Shown: piece by piece, positions 18,757-29,048 of the stretch
How positions within the stretch are numbered: position 1 is the stretch's first letter
How the letters are laid out: every line of letters begins with the position of its first letter
Source of the DNA: Sulfurimonas sp.
GTDB taxonomy: Bacteria; Campylobacterota; Campylobacteria; Campylobacterales; Sulfurimonadaceae
DNA length: 64,000 bases
Assembly: GCF_041583195.1 (NCBI RefSeq)
Contig: NZ_JBFHGL010000002.1
Span: 124,001 to 188,000, forward strand
Direction of reading: 5' to 3'
Made by a program: the position numbers and the translations under genes
Notes under the pieces: model-generated
Told to the model about the DNA's origin: nothing
Database searches by the model: none
What the model saw: the letters and a program-made list of their open reading frames with translations, nothing else

Positions 18757-20124
18757 TTATTTCCCATCGATAATATTTTTAGCATTATCGATTATATCTG
18801 TAATATTTAGCTTGATCCAAGCAGTATCCATCCACTCAGCTGGGCGAACTTCGATACCTTGAACAAGAACTCCAAAGTGTAGGTGATCACCCATTGCATA
18901 CCCACTTTTTCCACTTCTTGCAATAGAATGTTCAGCATTTACAAACTCACCGCTATTAACACTTACACTTGAACAATGCCCGTAAAGTGTGTATAGTCCT
19001 AAACCATGATGAATTATCGGCATATTACCATATAGTCCATTAAAGTCTGAGTATACTACATCTCCGCTATTTTGAGGCTTAATTTCAGCCATAGCATTTG
19101 AGGCCAAATCTAAACCTAAGTGAAATGATTCACTTAAATAGCTACCTTTATAAAGATATTTTCTATGATCACCAAACGTTGCAACAACCTGTGCATTTTT
19201 AAGCGGATACATCTTATTGATTTTAAGTTGTGATACTTTTTCCTGAGGAACTTTTGAAGTTATCTCATGAATTAATTTTTCATTCTTAGCACGGACATCT
19301 TCATTTATTATTTTAAACTGCTCTAGTGGATTTTCTACACCTTGAGTTTCTAAAAATTCCTCTGCCAGTTCAGCGATTTTACCGCTTAAAAATCTATCAC
19401 TTATATTAATGCGTGATATTCTATAGTTTTTATTTTTCAGATATAGAGGAATATAACTTTTTGCCATATTTCCAGCATAATCTTTAACAACGATATTTGC
19501 TTTAAAGTTTCTCTCTGTTACAGGCCAAGCTAGAAGAGATATAAAATAACCGTCTTTATAAAATGGTTGAGCTATAAATTTTTTACCGTAGTTTGTTTCA
19601 ATATACATGTCTTTTAGGTTTTCATCTTCAGCTTTAAAAATAACTACAGCCGAACCACCTTTGTTAATCTTGTATGAGTGTGCGATTGTAACTACAGACG
19701 GTCTGCGTTTATCGATTTTCAATTCATAATCTTTTACTACAGAGTTACCTTTAAAAAAGTTCCATTTGCTGCCATCAACAGCTTCAACACTTAAAGTTAT
19801 AACATCATCTTTCATAGCATAAGCACTGCGAGGAGGTTCTACATTTATATTTACATTGTTTTGTAATACAAGAGGTTGGTCTGAATATAGTACTTTTTCA
19901 CCAGATAAACTTTTTAAAGAAACTCTATATGATTGAATACCGCTAGCATCTTCAATTTCTAAACTCAAAGGTTTTTTCAAATTCCAATAACCGTTAGTGC
20001 TTAGTGTTACCTGAGGTATATTTCTCTCAAACATTTTAGAGTTGTAAAGGTAGATGCCTCCACCAATAATCAGTGCAAATAATATAAGTGTACCTATAGA
20101 TGAACTATTGTTCCTTCTTCTCAA
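18757..20124 (-). CDS. Membrane-anchored M23 peptidoglycan endopeptidase
   Basis: The 455-residue protein has an N-terminal membrane anchor (about 11-28), a long Ig-like/beta-rich periplasmic region, and a C-terminal LytM/M23 domain. Zinc ligands are present in HLGLDLAS (about 334) and GDHLHFG (about 413), so it should be an active metallopeptidase. In related bacteria, M23 proteins in this position (C. jejuni Pgp3-type; H. pylori Csd1/2 family) cut peptide cross-links to shape the cell. The start overlaps the DHH-like gene by four bases (ATGA) and lpxC follows closely. Confidence 0.9.
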   Translation of the reverse strand: MRRRNNSSSIGTLILFALIIGGGIYLYNSKMFERNIPQVTLSTNGYWNLKKPLSLEIEDASGIQSYRVSLKSLSGEKVLYSDQPLVLQNNVNINVEPPRSAYAMKDDVITLSVEAVDGSKWNFFKGNSVVKDYELKIDKRRPSVVTIAHSYKINKGGSAVVIFKAEDENLKDMYIETNYGKKFIAQPFYKDGYFISLLAWPVTERNFKANIVVKDYAGNMAKSYIPLYLKNKNYRISRINISDRFLSGKIAELAEEFLETQGVENPLEQFKIINEDVRAKNEKLIHEITSKVPQEKVSQLKINKMYPLKNAQVVATFGDHRKYLYKGSYLSESFHLGLDLASNAMAEIKPQNSGDVVYSDFNGLYGNMPIIHHGLGLYTLYGHCSSVSVNSGEFVNAEHSIARSGKSGYAMGDHLHFGVLVQGIEVRPAEWMDTAWIKLNITDIIDNAKNIIDGK

Positions 20125-20792
20125 ACCAAATCTCCTTCATTAAAAATCTCTTTATTTTTGTATTTTACTATTACTCTATTTACAGTTGGTAAAGAAAGTG
20201 CATCTTTTACAACTATTTTTGCATCTTTTAAAGTAGATCCGCTACATTTAAGATCACTATCTTCTAGATTAATCAGTGCCGTTTCACCAGAATCACTCAG
20301 CACCATTTTCTTTAAGAGTATAGCCTTTAGTCTAAGGCTAGCCAATGAGTTATAATTTAGAATATATCTGTTACAACTATCAACATCGGCACCAGCTTCA
20401 ACAAGCTCATAAGCCAAAGCAAAAGTTATGCCATTAACATTATTTAAAAAGCCTTTAGTCCTTGCAATCAAAGAAGCATATAGTGATGTAGCCATCTTTG
20501 AATTTAGTTTAATCTCATTGCTTTTAAAAAAACTGAAAACATCTTTAGAGCTCTCAAGTTTTATATCCATATCCGCTGAAGAAGGATAAGAATTTTTAAG
20601 CTTATCCATCCAAGGTAAAAAACTCAAGTTTTTTTTGCTATCCTCACACTCAGAATAAAAGCTTACTTTTTTATGCTGTGTTAAAATAAAAGAATATAGT
20701 GCATTTGCAGATGCAATAAGAGCATCATCTGCATCACTCGGCAAAGATATAACTATATGATCTGCATCATTGATTTGTTCTAAACTTAGCAC
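20121..20792 (-). CDS. Degenerate DHH (NrnA/RecJ-like) phosphoesterase-fold protein
   Basis: The 223-residue protein looks like the N-terminal DHH domain of NrnA-type phosphoesterases. The opening ADHIVISLPSDADDALIASANALY follows the family pattern around NPDGDAxGS, and SLYASLIARTKGF followed by AYELVEAGAD follows the family GILTDTGxF segment. At both places the metal-binding Asp residues are altered (PSDADD for PDGD, ART for TDT), and there is no DHH triplet or C-terminal DHHA1 domain. I therefore call it a probable non-catalytic relative. It overlaps the M23 peptidase gene by four bases and follows flhB after 32 bases. The role is unknown. Confidence 0.6.
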   Translation of the reverse strand: MLSLEQINDADHIVISLPSDADDALIASANALYSFILTQHKKVSFYSECEDSKKNLSFLPWMDKLKNSYPSSADMDIKLESSKDVFSFFKSNEIKLNSKMATSLYASLIARTKGFLNNVNGITFALAYELVEAGADVDSCNRYILNYNSLASLRLKAILLKKMVLSDSGETALINLEDSDLKCSGSTLKDAKIVVKDALSLPTVNRVIVKYKNKEIFNEGDLV

Positions 20793-20824
20793 AAAAACTC
20801 TTCTTTAAAATTTTTGCAATTATA

Positions 20825-21883
20825 CTAGTTTTTGTTTTTGTTAGCCTTATATACAAATGCTAATACTTCAGCCACGGCTGCAAAAAGTGCTTCAGGAATA
20901 GGCTTGTCGATCTCCACATCTTTATAAAGTGCACGAGCAAGTGGAGGGTCCTGCATAACATGGACACCCGCTTCACGTGCTATTTTCTTGATCTGAAGTG
21001 CTACATTATCTTTACCTTTTGCTACAACAATTGGAGCATGACTTACCTCTGCATCATACTTTAGAGCTACGGCAAAGTGAGTCGGATTTGTTACGACAAC
21101 ATCCGCATTTGGAACTTCAGCCATCATCCTTTTTCTACTCGCCTGCATTTGAATTTGGCGGATCTTTGATTTTACTAAAGGATCCCCTTCCATATTTTTC
21201 ATCTCATCTTTAACTTCCTGTTTACTCATTTTTAGTCCGTCAAAGTACTGTTTTCTAACTATAATTATGTCTATTACTGCAAATACGAATATAATCAAAA
21301 GCATAACAAGTGCGATAATAAGAGCCTTATCCGCAAGCCATTCCATTTGATCTGCAAGACTCATTAATGCAACAGTGGGAAGCTCTTTAATAAAGAAAAA
21401 GAAAAATATAAAACCAACACCAAGAGTTGTAAAAGACTTGAAAGTTGTCTTTACACCATCTATAAGTTTTTTCATTGAAAATAGATTTTTAGTACCCTTT
21501 ATAGGATCTAGTTTTTTTAAATCAGGCACGATTGCTTTTGTAGTAAACAAAAAACCAAACTGAGCGAGTGCTGCTAAAATACCTGCTATTGCAACAGCGA
21601 TAGCTATTGGCATAACCATTATCAAGAACTCTCTTATAGTTACTATGGCAATATCTACCATTAGTCTTGAATCAAGAGGTGTACCTTGCAAGGAAAAATA
21701 GTATTCAAAAAGCCCTATCATATGCTTACCTAAAAAAGGAAAAAGCATTAAAAAAGCAAGAATTGCAATAAAAAGAGTACCAACACCTGAAGCATCCTGG
21801 CTTTTTGGTACGTTACCCTCTTTTCTGGCGTCTTCTATCTTCTTGGGGGTGGGTTCTTCTGTTTTCTCAGCGTCATCAGCCAT
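20825..21883 (-). CDS. flhB: Flagellar export switch protein FlhB
   Basis: FlhB (352 residues) is a membrane component of the flagellar type III export gate. An N-terminal EEPTPKKIEDARKEGNVPKS segment leads into four membrane segments (about 30-210) and a cytoplasmic domain with the self-cleaving motif VTNPTHFAVALKY (Asn-Pro near 265). The tail (PEALFAAVAEVLAFVYK) is paralogous to FlhX at 6659-6913. It starts 20 bases after mscS and is transcribed within the frd-to-fum run rather than with other flagellar genes. Confidence 0.96.
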   Translation of the reverse strand: MADDAEKTEEPTPKKIEDARKEGNVPKSQDASGVGTLFIAILAFLMLFPFLGKHMIGLFEYYFSLQGTPLDSRLMVDIAIVTIREFLIMVMPIAIAVAIAGILAALAQFGFLFTTKAIVPDLKKLDPIKGTKNLFSMKKLIDGVKTTFKSFTTLGVGFIFFFFFIKELPTVALMSLADQMEWLADKALIIALVMLLIIFVFAVIDIIIVRKQYFDGLKMSKQEVKDEMKNMEGDPLVKSKIRQIQMQASRKRMMAEVPNADVVVTNPTHFAVALKYDAEVSHAPIVVAKGKDNVALQIKKIAREAGVHVMQDPPLARALYKDVEIDKPIPEALFAAVAEVLAFVYKANKNKN

Positions 21884-21903
21884 CTACAGCTACTCTCTTA
21901 ATC

Positions 21904-23154
21904 TTAATTTTCTTTATAAATCGACATAGACGGAAAAGCAAACTCTAGATTGTTTTTTTCAAAAATCTCCATAATCTTATACATCACATCTTCTTTTAAC
22001 TCAAGAAACTCTGCCCAAACTACTGTTTTAGAAAAACAATAAACTAAAATGTTTATACTTGAATCACTAAATTCATCCAGATAAACCATAAGTGTCTTTT
22101 TAATTCCATTTGCATCTTCATAAGATACCATTTTTGCTTCTTGTTTGGCATTCTTACTTATCTCTGTATTGTCAGTTGCAATTCCTGGATGGTTTTGAAG
22201 CATCTCTCTTATATCGTTTACTGCTTTTTTTATATCTTGGCTCTTTGAGTCGTACTTAACACCCAGACTCATCTTTATACGGCGTCCAACCTCACGTTTA
22301 TTCCAGTTTTTAATATCTGTATTTGCTAAATTTGCATTTGGCACAGAGATTAAAGCATTATCAAACGTTCTTACAGTTGTAACACGAAGACCTATCTCCA
22401 CTACAGTACCCTCTACACCATCTGCAACTATCCAATCACCCTGTCTAAACGTGTCACCAAGTAAGATTGAAAGTGTCCCAAAAAAGTTTGCTAGTGAGTC
22501 TTTTGCAGCTAACGCAACCGCAAAACCACCTATACCAAGACCAGAGAGAACCGCAGTTAAATTAACGCCTGCATAGTATAGTACTAAAAGAATTCCAAGT
22601 ATTAAAATAATAAAATTTATTATTTTAATCCCTACATTGATAACGGAAGCTTTTATTTTAGAATTATCTTTGTCTATCTTTTTGACTTTCATATAAGCTA
22701 TTTTATTGATCACTTTATATAAAACAATCGTAAACATTAGACTGTAAATGATTGCAAATACCATACTTATAATCTCATTAGGCATAAAATCGTTGTAGAT
22801 ATATATAGCTATATGTATATTAATAAATATAAGTAGATATTCAAATGATGATTTTAAAGATTTTAGTATCTCATGTGCACTTTTTCTTGTATAGCTAAGT
22901 TTTACAAAAAGTTTTTCTACCAAATCATATAAATATTTTCTAATTAGAAACAAGAATAGAGATACAAAAAGTATAAGCAGTACTTTGACTACACTCAAAC
23001 CTGCTACAGATAAAACACTGTTTATATCTTTAACAACTTCATAGTTATTGATCTGTTTTATGATCGAGAGTTGTTCATTTACAAAAGGTGCCAAAGCATC
23101 ATTTGCACCTAATAATACAGATAAAAATACTAAACTTATAAAAACTCTGATCAT
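21904..23154 (-). CDS. MscS-family mechanosensitive channel
   Basis: The 416-residue protein has an N-terminal signal sequence (residues 1-20, ending near GANDA), several membrane segments, and the MscS pore helix GLGIGGFAVALAAKDSLANFF with LGDTFRQGDWIV directly after. The C-terminal beta and alpha/beta domains complete the family fold. Such channels open under membrane tension to release solutes on osmotic downshock. It is larger than E. coli MscS (286), closer to YbdG/YnaI-type channels. The neighbouring gdhA makes glutamate, a main osmolyte, but a link is speculative. Confidence 0.9.
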   Translation of the reverse strand: MIRVFISLVFLSVLLGANDALAPFVNEQLSIIKQINNYEVVKDINSVLSVAGLSVVKVLLILFVSLFLFLIRKYLYDLVEKLFVKLSYTRKSAHEILKSLKSSFEYLLIFINIHIAIYIYNDFMPNEIISMVFAIIYSLMFTIVLYKVINKIAYMKVKKIDKDNSKIKASVINVGIKIINFIILILGILLVLYYAGVNLTAVLSGLGIGGFAVALAAKDSLANFFGTLSILLGDTFRQGDWIVADGVEGTVVEIGLRVTTVRTFDNALISVPNANLANTDIKNWNKREVGRRIKMSLGVKYDSKSQDIKKAVNDIREMLQNHPGIATDNTEISKNAKQEAKMVSYEDANGIKKTLMVYLDEFSDSSINILVYCFSKTVVWAEFLELKEDVMYKIMEIFEKNNLEFAFPSMSIYKEN

Positions 23155-23169
23155 AAAATCTCCTGTATT

Positions 23170-24519
23170 TTAGATACCTTCAGCTATCATTGCATCTGCT
23201 ACTCTTTTAAAACCTGCTATATTTGCACCGTCTACATAGTTACCTTCAACACCGTAATCTTTAGCAGTTAAAACAACACGTTTTGCAATCTGCTGCATTG
23301 TAGTTTTAAGCTTTTGGTCAACTTTTTCAAAGCTCCATTTACCCATTGATGCATTTTGAGCCATCTCGAATTCACTTACGGCAACACCACCTGCATTTGC
23401 AGCTTTTGCAGGACCAAAACATATTTTATGATTTAAAAAGTCATTTGTAGCTTTAGTAGTACACGGCATATTTGCACCCTCAGCTACTACTTCAACACCA
23501 TTAGCTATAAGATTTTGTGCATCCATACCCGTAAGCTCGTTTTGAGTAGCACAAGGGAATGCTCCATAACATGGTATATCCCATACGGCATGCCCATCAG
23601 CAGGATAATCTTCAGCAGGAATATATGTAGCTTCCGGATGTACCTCTAGGTACTCTTCTAAAGACACGCGTCTATTAAACTTCATATCTTTTAGAAGATC
23701 CAAATCAACACCCTCTTTATGGTATATAGTACCTTTTGAATCTGAACATGTAACAGGGATTGCACCTAAGTGATATAGTTTTTCAATAGCATGAAGTGCA
23801 ACATTACCGCTACCGCTAACCGTACATATTTTACCCGTAAGTGGTTCTTTGTTCTCAAGTTCAAGCATAGTTTCCGTAAAATATATAAGTCCGTAACCAG
23901 TAGCTTCAGGACGCATTAGTGATCCGCCAAACATAAATGGCTTACCTGTTAATATACCGTCATATTTTGAAGTAATCTTTTTATATTCACCAAACAGATA
24001 ACCTATCTCTCTGGCACCTACACCTATATCACCGGCAGGAACGTCCACACGAGGACCTATATACTTGTGAAGTTCAGTCATAAAAGCCGAACAAAACTTC
24101 ATAACCTCAAAATCACTTTTACCTTTTGGATCAAAGTCACTTCCCCCTTTTCCTCCACCTATTGGAAGACCAGTAAGTGAGTTTTTAAATATCTGTTCAA
24201 ATGCTAAAAATTTCAATACACCTTCATTTACAGTAGGGTGGAAACGAAGACCGCCTTTATATGGTCCAAGCGCATTATTAAACTGTATACGATAACCTGT
24301 ATTGACTTGAATATTTTGATTATCATCAAACCATTCAACTTTAAATTTTATAACCCTGTCAGGCACAACCAAACGCTCTAATATAGCATTCTTCTTGTAC
24401 CTGTCATCTGAATCCAATAGCGGAGCAATTGAAAGAACAACTTCCTCCATCGCTTGGTAAAATAGTTGATTACTATCAGTTGGTTTTTCAAATTTTTTAA
24501 TTAAATCATTTACATTCAT
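23170..24519 (-). CDS. gdhA: NADP-type glutamate dehydrogenase
   Basis: The 449-residue enzyme makes glutamate from 2-oxoglutarate and ammonium. The catalytic region LPIGGGKGGSDFDPKGKSD (about 117-135) and substrate site PYKGGLRFHPTV are typical of hexameric bacterial GdhA; SGSGNVA marks the nucleotide-binding domain. It lies 43 bases after frdB on the same strand, with no visible terminator between, and would draw on 2-oxoglutarate from the reductive TCA cycle. Confidence 0.97.
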   Translation of the reverse strand: MNVNDLIKKFEKPTDSNQLFYQAMEEVVLSIAPLLDSDDRYKKNAILERLVVPDRVIKFKVEWFDDNQNIQVNTGYRIQFNNALGPYKGGLRFHPTVNEGVLKFLAFEQIFKNSLTGLPIGGGKGGSDFDPKGKSDFEVMKFCSAFMTELHKYIGPRVDVPAGDIGVGAREIGYLFGEYKKITSKYDGILTGKPFMFGGSLMRPEATGYGLIYFTETMLELENKEPLTGKICTVSGSGNVALHAIEKLYHLGAIPVTCSDSKGTIYHKEGVDLDLLKDMKFNRRVSLEEYLEVHPEATYIPAEDYPADGHAVWDIPCYGAFPCATQNELTGMDAQNLIANGVEVVAEGANMPCTTKATNDFLNHKICFGPAKAANAGGVAVSEFEMAQNASMGKWSFEKVDQKLKTTMQQIAKRVVLTAKDYGVEGNYVDGANIAGFKRVADAMIAEGI

Positions 24520-24562
24520 TATTTATATTTCCCATTCCTTTTATTTAATTAACATAATATTT

Positions 24563-25306
24563 TTAGTTTTTTATTGCCGTTTTTAACATCATTCGTCTTA
24601 AATAAGCTATTTTACTCTGTAGAGGTAAATCTTTTGGACATACGTCTTCACACCCTAAAAGTGTCATACAGCCAAATACACCGTCTTCATTTCCAATAAG
24701 TTCATAATACTCTTCATCACTTCTTTTATCACGTGGATCTAAATGGTAACGAGCTATTTTATTTAAACCGACTGCCCCTTTAAAATACGGTCTCATCTGT
24801 ATTGTACCACAACCAGCCACACAACAACCACATTCTACACATCTATCAAGCTCATATATGGCATCTGCTAACTCTGGTTCCATTCTTTCTTCTAATTTAT
24901 CAACTTCGAGCTCTTTTTCTTTATTGTGGATCCAAGTTTCAAGCTTCTCATTTAGTCCACGCATCCATTTACCTGAGAACACTGAAAGATCGCCTATTAA
25001 CTCAAATAACGGAAGCGGTGCTAAGGTTATATGTTCATCTAGTTTTGATGTAAGTGTACGACAAGCCAAAGTTGGACGCCCATTAACAAGCATAGAACAA
25101 CTTCCACATATACCTGCACGACATACAAAGTCATATTTTAAAGAGTTATCATGATGTTCACGAATATCATTTAGTGCTACAAAAAGTGTCATTCCATCAG
25201 CTTCTTCAACTTCAAAACGCTCCAACTTTGGAAAATCTTTAGGATCGTGCGGATCGAATCTGAGTATATCTATCTTTAATATTCTTGGTTTTTCTTCACT
25301 ACTCAT
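24563..25306 (-). CDS. frdB: Fumarate reductase iron-sulfur subunit
   Basis: FrdB (247 residues) carries three iron-sulfur clusters between FrdA flavin and FrdC heme. The [2Fe-2S] ligands are in [11 protein letters not shown] and the Cys of TLACRT; the [4Fe-4S] and [3Fe-4S] ligands are in [11 protein letters not shown] and [17 protein letters not shown]. The start overlaps the frdA end by eight bases. In Campylobacterota this enzyme serves fumarate respiration and the reductive TCA cycle, and may also oxidise succinate. Confidence 0.97.
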   Translation of the reverse strand: MSSEEKPRILKIDILRFDPHDPKDFPKLERFEVEEADGMTLFVALNDIREHHDNSLKYDFVCRAGICGSCSMLVNGRPTLACRTLTSKLDEHITLAPLPLFELIGDLSVFSGKWMRGLNEKLETWIHNKEKELEVDKLEERMEPELADAIYELDRCVECGCCVAGCGTIQMRPYFKGAVGLNKIARYHLDPRDKRSDEEYYELIGNEDGVFGCMTLLGCEDVCPKDLPLQSKIAYLRRMMLKTAIKN

Positions 25307-27296
25307 TTTCTAACCTTTCATTTAATCTTTCATTTCTACCCTGATATTTTTTAGGCAGTTTGTCTTTAAACGGCATTAACGCTTCTTGAATTTCAAATCT
25401 GTCTTTACCATCAGCTTCCATTGTAGCCCTAATTGAATCCACTTTTTCTTGATGAGCTTTTGTAGCAGAGTTATGAATAGTCATATCTTTTCCATAACCT
25501 CTAAAACCAGGTGGTAGTTCCATAGTGTCAACTTCTATGTCTTCATATGTAACAGTCGGTAGTGTCTGTTCAGGATCCGGCCATGAAGTTATGGTACGTT
25601 TTAGCCATTTCTCGTCATTTCTTTCAGGGAAATCTTCACGAGAGTGAGCACCACGACTCTCTTCTCTTAGATATGCTCCCATTGCAACCGTCAGTGCTAC
25701 TTTAATCATTTTTTGAGTACGGTATGCATTGACTAAAGCTGGATTTGCAGCACGGCTTTTTGAACGGAAAACATCTATATTTTTACTTCTTATTAAAAGC
25801 TCTTCAAGCTCATCTACCGCTTCTTTTAGATCTTTACCGTTTCTAAAAATACCTACTTTTTCCATCATGATCTGCTCCATGCGACGACGAAGCACATAAG
25901 CATCTTCACCTCCATGGTTCTCTAGCAGCTTGTCAAGTTTAGCCTGTTCTATTTTTACAAATTCTTCAACATTTTTAGTATGGATAGAGAGATCACTATC
26001 AGGAGTGTCTAAATAATCTGATATGTATTCTGCTATAAGCATTCCAGACACAACTGTCTCACTAACAGAATTTCCTCCAAGACGGTTAAACCCGTGCATA
26101 TCCCAACAAGCTGCTTCACCACACGAATAAAGCCCTTTTAGTGTTTGGGATTCACCTGTGTATTTTGTGCGAATCCCACCCATAGAGTAGTGTTGTGTTG
26201 GACGAACTGGAATCCATTCCTCTGCAGGATCGATCCCTAAAAAGTTCTCACAGATCTCTTTTACTTCACGCAGGTTTTTCTCAATATGTTCACGCCCAAG
26301 AATTGTGATATCTAGCCATAGGTGATCACCATAGCGACTTTTTACACCTTTGCCTTTGCGCATATGTTCAGTCATACGACGACTCACAACATCACGGCTT
26401 GCAAGCTCTTTTTTATCCGGCTCATAATCAGGCATAAATCTATAACCGTCTTTATCGAGTAAAAGTCCTCCATCTCCACGACAACCCTCTGTAGTTAAAA
26501 TACCAACTGGCACAATAGCTGTTGGGTGAAACTGAATAGCTTCCATATTTCCAAGTGTTGCAACACCGCTCTCGATAGCAAGAGCCTGACCTGTACCTTG
26601 ACAGATTATGGCATTTGTTGAAACTTTGTAGATACGCCCGTAACCGCCTGTTGCTATGGTAGTAGCTTTTGAAACATATGCTACTAATTCACCGCTCATC
26701 AAATTACGTGCTACAGCACCATAACATCTTCCATTTTCATGTATAAGCGCCATAGCTTCTAAACGTTCATGGATCTCAACTTTATCTTCGTGCGCTTTAT
26801 TATCCATAGCATAAAGCATAGAGTGTCCAGTTCCATCAGATGTATAACATGTACGCCACTTTTTAGTACCGCCAAAATCACGTGAAGTGATCAAACCATG
26901 AGCTTCATCTTTTTCCGTAATAGTTACTTTTTGAGCATTTATGATTGACTGGTGATCACCACGTTTAACTCTAGTCCAAGGCACACCCCAGTGAGCAAGT
27001 TCACGAATAGCTTTTGGAGCACAGTGTGTGAACATACGAGCAACTACCTGATCAGCACCCCAGTCACTACCCTTGATCGTATCTTCAAAGTGAACATCTT
27101 CATTATCACCCTCGCCCATAGCAGAGTTTGCTAAAGATGCCTGCATACCACCCTGAGCTGCTGCTGAATGACTTCTCTTTGGAGGAACAAGTGTTAAAAC
27201 AACCGCATCATGTCCACGTTCTTTTACACCAGTTGCTACACGAAGTCCTGCTAAACCACCACCTATAATTAAGACATCTGTATAAATTATTTTCAT
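25299..27296 (-). CDS. frdA: Fumarate reductase flavoprotein subunit
   Basis: The 665-residue catalytic subunit reduces fumarate to succinate. The N-terminal dinucleotide motif [12 protein letters not shown] is followed by [10 protein letters not shown], where His43 is the expected covalent FAD attachment site. Active-site regions [15 protein letters not shown]-type and [13 protein letters not shown] are present. Its length is close to Wolinella FrdA. The start codon is fixed by a one-base TAATG overlap with frdC. There is no Tat or Sec signal, so it faces the cytoplasm, unlike the periplasmic MfrA form known from some relatives. Confidence 0.97.
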   Translation of the reverse strand: MKIIYTDVLIIGGGLAGLRVATGVKERGHDAVVLTLVPPKRSHSAAAQGGMQASLANSAMGEGDNEDVHFEDTIKGSDWGADQVVARMFTHCAPKAIRELAHWGVPWTRVKRGDHQSIINAQKVTITEKDEAHGLITSRDFGGTKKWRTCYTSDGTGHSMLYAMDNKAHEDKVEIHERLEAMALIHENGRCYGAVARNLMSGELVAYVSKATTIATGGYGRIYKVSTNAIICQGTGQALAIESGVATLGNMEAIQFHPTAIVPVGILTTEGCRGDGGLLLDKDGYRFMPDYEPDKKELASRDVVSRRMTEHMRKGKGVKSRYGDHLWLDITILGREHIEKNLREVKEICENFLGIDPAEEWIPVRPTQHYSMGGIRTKYTGESQTLKGLYSCGEAACWDMHGFNRLGGNSVSETVVSGMLIAEYISDYLDTPDSDLSIHTKNVEEFVKIEQAKLDKLLENHGGEDAYVLRRRMEQIMMEKVGIFRNGKDLKEAVDELEELLIRSKNIDVFRSKSRAANPALVNAYRTQKMIKVALTVAMGAYLREESRGAHSREDFPERNDEKWLKRTITSWPDPEQTLPTVTYEDIEVDTMELPPGFRGYGKDMTIHNSATKAHQEKVDSIRATMEADGKDRFEIQEALMPFKDKLPKKYQGRNERLNERLENE

Positions 27297-28030
27297 TAGT
27301 GGTTCTCCATCTTAATCGTTTTGCTTTCATATTTTTTTACGCCTGCACTGTAATCATGTTCAAGACCGATAGTTATATATTTATAAAGTGATGCACTTCC
27401 TAACACAAGATAAAATACTATAAACACTCTCATTAAAAGTTTATGTCTTGCACGGGATACTTTTGTATTTTTACCCTCCATGAAACCCCATTTTAGAGCA
27501 AGTCTGTAAAGTCCTATAAAAGCGTGTGTAACTACGGAGATCAAAAGGAGAAGATAAAGAGGTGCCATCATCTCATGAACTACACGGTACGATGAAGCAT
27601 AAGGCCCTATGTCTGATGGTTCAGCCATCATAATATAGAGGTGTACACTACCTATGAAAAACATTAAAAAGCCGGTTGAGAGTTGAATAATCCAAAGGTA
27701 AGTATCTTCGTGTTTCATCCCTAAAGTATGTCTTTTCATAGCTTTGTGTTGTCTATAGTTATCAGGAAATTTTCTAAGGGCAATTGCAGCGTGAACGATA
27801 AAGATAGTAAATATAAATGCAGCCATAAATGATACTATTCCAGGATAAGTCTCACCAAAAAAGTAATACCCCTCAAACATAATAGTAACTTTGTACATCA
27901 TCTCTTTACTAATAAGAATAGATGCTTCAAAGAGTAAATGCCCCATTATGAATATTGCTAGTATTAAACCTGTAATACTTTGAGTAAAATCAAGTTTGGC
28001 CGGTACTTTGTCTAACTTTTCCTGCTTCAT
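27296..28030 (-). CDS. frdC: Fumarate reductase di-heme cytochrome b subunit
   Basis: FrdC (about 244 residues) anchors FrdAB and takes electrons from menaquinol. Five membrane helices are visible, with histidines at positions expected for two b hemes ([39 protein letters not shown]). The frame can be extended to a GTG at 28036, but the ATG at 28030 is preceded by GGGAGA at ideal spacing. It is first in frdCAB and divergent from nuoA across a short intergenic region. Confidence 0.96.
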   Translation of the reverse strand: MKQEKLDKVPAKLDFTQSITGLILAIFIMGHLLFEASILISKEMMYKVTIMFEGYYFFGETYPGIVSFMAAFIFTIFIVHAAIALRKFPDNYRQHKAMKRHTLGMKHEDTYLWIIQLSTGFLMFFIGSVHLYIMMAEPSDIGPYASSYRVVHEMMAPLYLLLLISVVTHAFIGLYRLALKWGFMEGKNTKVSRARHKLLMRVFIVFYLVLGSASLYKYITIGLEHDYSAGVKKYESKTIKMENH

Positions 28031-28179
28031 ACACACTCTCCCGTTTAAATATTTTCGTATTTTACAATAAAATTCTTATAAATTAAACTCTCCAAAATCT
28101 TTTAAAACTTTAAGCACTATATAACAAAAAATATACCACAATATGTCAAATATATACAACGCATAAGGTTAAATTTAAT
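28031..28179. promoter_or_regulatory. Divergent frd / nuo control region
   Basis: This 149-base AT-rich gap between frdC and nuoA must hold the promoters of both respiratory operons. On the minus strand a TAAAAT about 28 bases before frdC could be its -10. On the plus strand TATACA at 28153-28158 could serve nuoA, whose AAGG ribosome-binding site is at 28166-28169. No convincing operator palindrome is visible. Confidence 0.4.
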
Positions 28180-28539
28180 ATGCAATCAAACATCTTACTT
28201 TCATCTTTGATGATAGTAGCAATCGCTATATTACTTCCACTAATATTCCATCTTACAAAGTATGTGGGCACATCAAGCGATAATGAAAGAAAAAACGAAC
28301 CTTTTGAGGGCGGTGTTAGAGATACGCATAAAGATGTTTTTGACAAGATTAACGTTAAGTTTTTTCTAGTGGGAATCATATTTTTAATCTTTGATGTTGA
28401 AGTTCTTTTTATGTTCCCATGGGCACTAAATTTAAGAGAACTTGGAATATTTGGGATACTAGAGATGTTTGTTTTTATAGGTTTGCTAGTTGGCGGACTT
28501 ATATATGTGTATAAGTCAAAGGTTTTAAAATGGATCTAA
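28180..28539 (+). CDS. nuoA: Complex I subunit NuoA
   Basis: The 119-residue membrane subunit has three helices and the conserved PFEGG and [12 protein letters not shown] motifs of NuoA. It opens the 12.9-kb nuo operon and overlaps nuoB by ten bases. It helps form the quinone-reaction and proton-entry region with NuoH, NuoJ and NuoK. Confidence 0.97.
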   Translation: MQSNILLSSLMIVAIAILLPLIFHLTKYVGTSSDNERKNEPFEGGVRDTHKDVFDKINVKFFLVGIIFLIFDVEVLFMFPWALNLRELGIFGILEMFVFIGLLVGGLIYVYKSKVLKWI

Positions 28540-29048
28540 GTCATACAAATCTTCTAGATGATGCCATTATTACTACAAAGCTTGATGCAGTTGTAAACTG
28601 GGGACGTGAAGCTTCACTTTGGCCTTTTGTATTTGGAACGGCTTGTTGTGCGATTGAGTTTATGGCTACAGCTGCAAGTCGCTACGATATTAGCCGTTTT
28701 GGGGCTGAAGTCCTTCGATTCTCTCCAAGACATGCAGATCTCCTTGTAGTAGCAGGAACTGTTAGCCATAAACAGGCTCCTATTTTAAAGCAGGTGTATG
28801 ATCAGATGCCTGAACCTAAATGGGTTATAGCTATGGGTGCTTGTGCATCTACAGGTGGTTTTTACGATAACTATACAACACTTCAGGGAATTGATGAGAT
28901 TGTACCCGTTGATGTATACGTTGCAGGCTGCCCTCCACGTCCAGAAGCACTTATAGATGCCGTGCTAGATATTCAACGACAACTAAAGCGTGAAGATAAC
29001 TTCAGTGTTAAACATAGTGATTTCAAGGGTAAATTAGATGACATTTAA
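28530..29048 (+). CDS. nuoB: Complex I subunit NuoB (cluster N2)
   Basis: NuoB (172 residues) holds the terminal [4Fe-4S] cluster N2 next to the quinone site. The adjacent Cys pair is in [11 protein letters not shown], with further ligands in MGACASTGG and [10 protein letters not shown]. It overlaps nuoCD by 11 bases. The length and all ligands are normal. Confidence 0.97.
   Translation: MDLSHTNLLDDAIITTKLDAVVNWGREASLWPFVFGTACCAIEFMATAASRYDISRFGAEVLRFSPRHADLLVVAGTVSHKQAPILKQVYDQMPEPKWVIAMGACASTGGFYDNYTTLQGIDEIVPVDVYVAGCPPRPEALIDAVLDIQRQLKREDNFSVKHSDFKGKLDDI

Noticed and set aside
28146-28379. A 77-codon minus-strand open frame across the nuoA start
   Set aside because: It overlaps the well-supported nuoA coding sequence and has no ribosome-binding site or family features.
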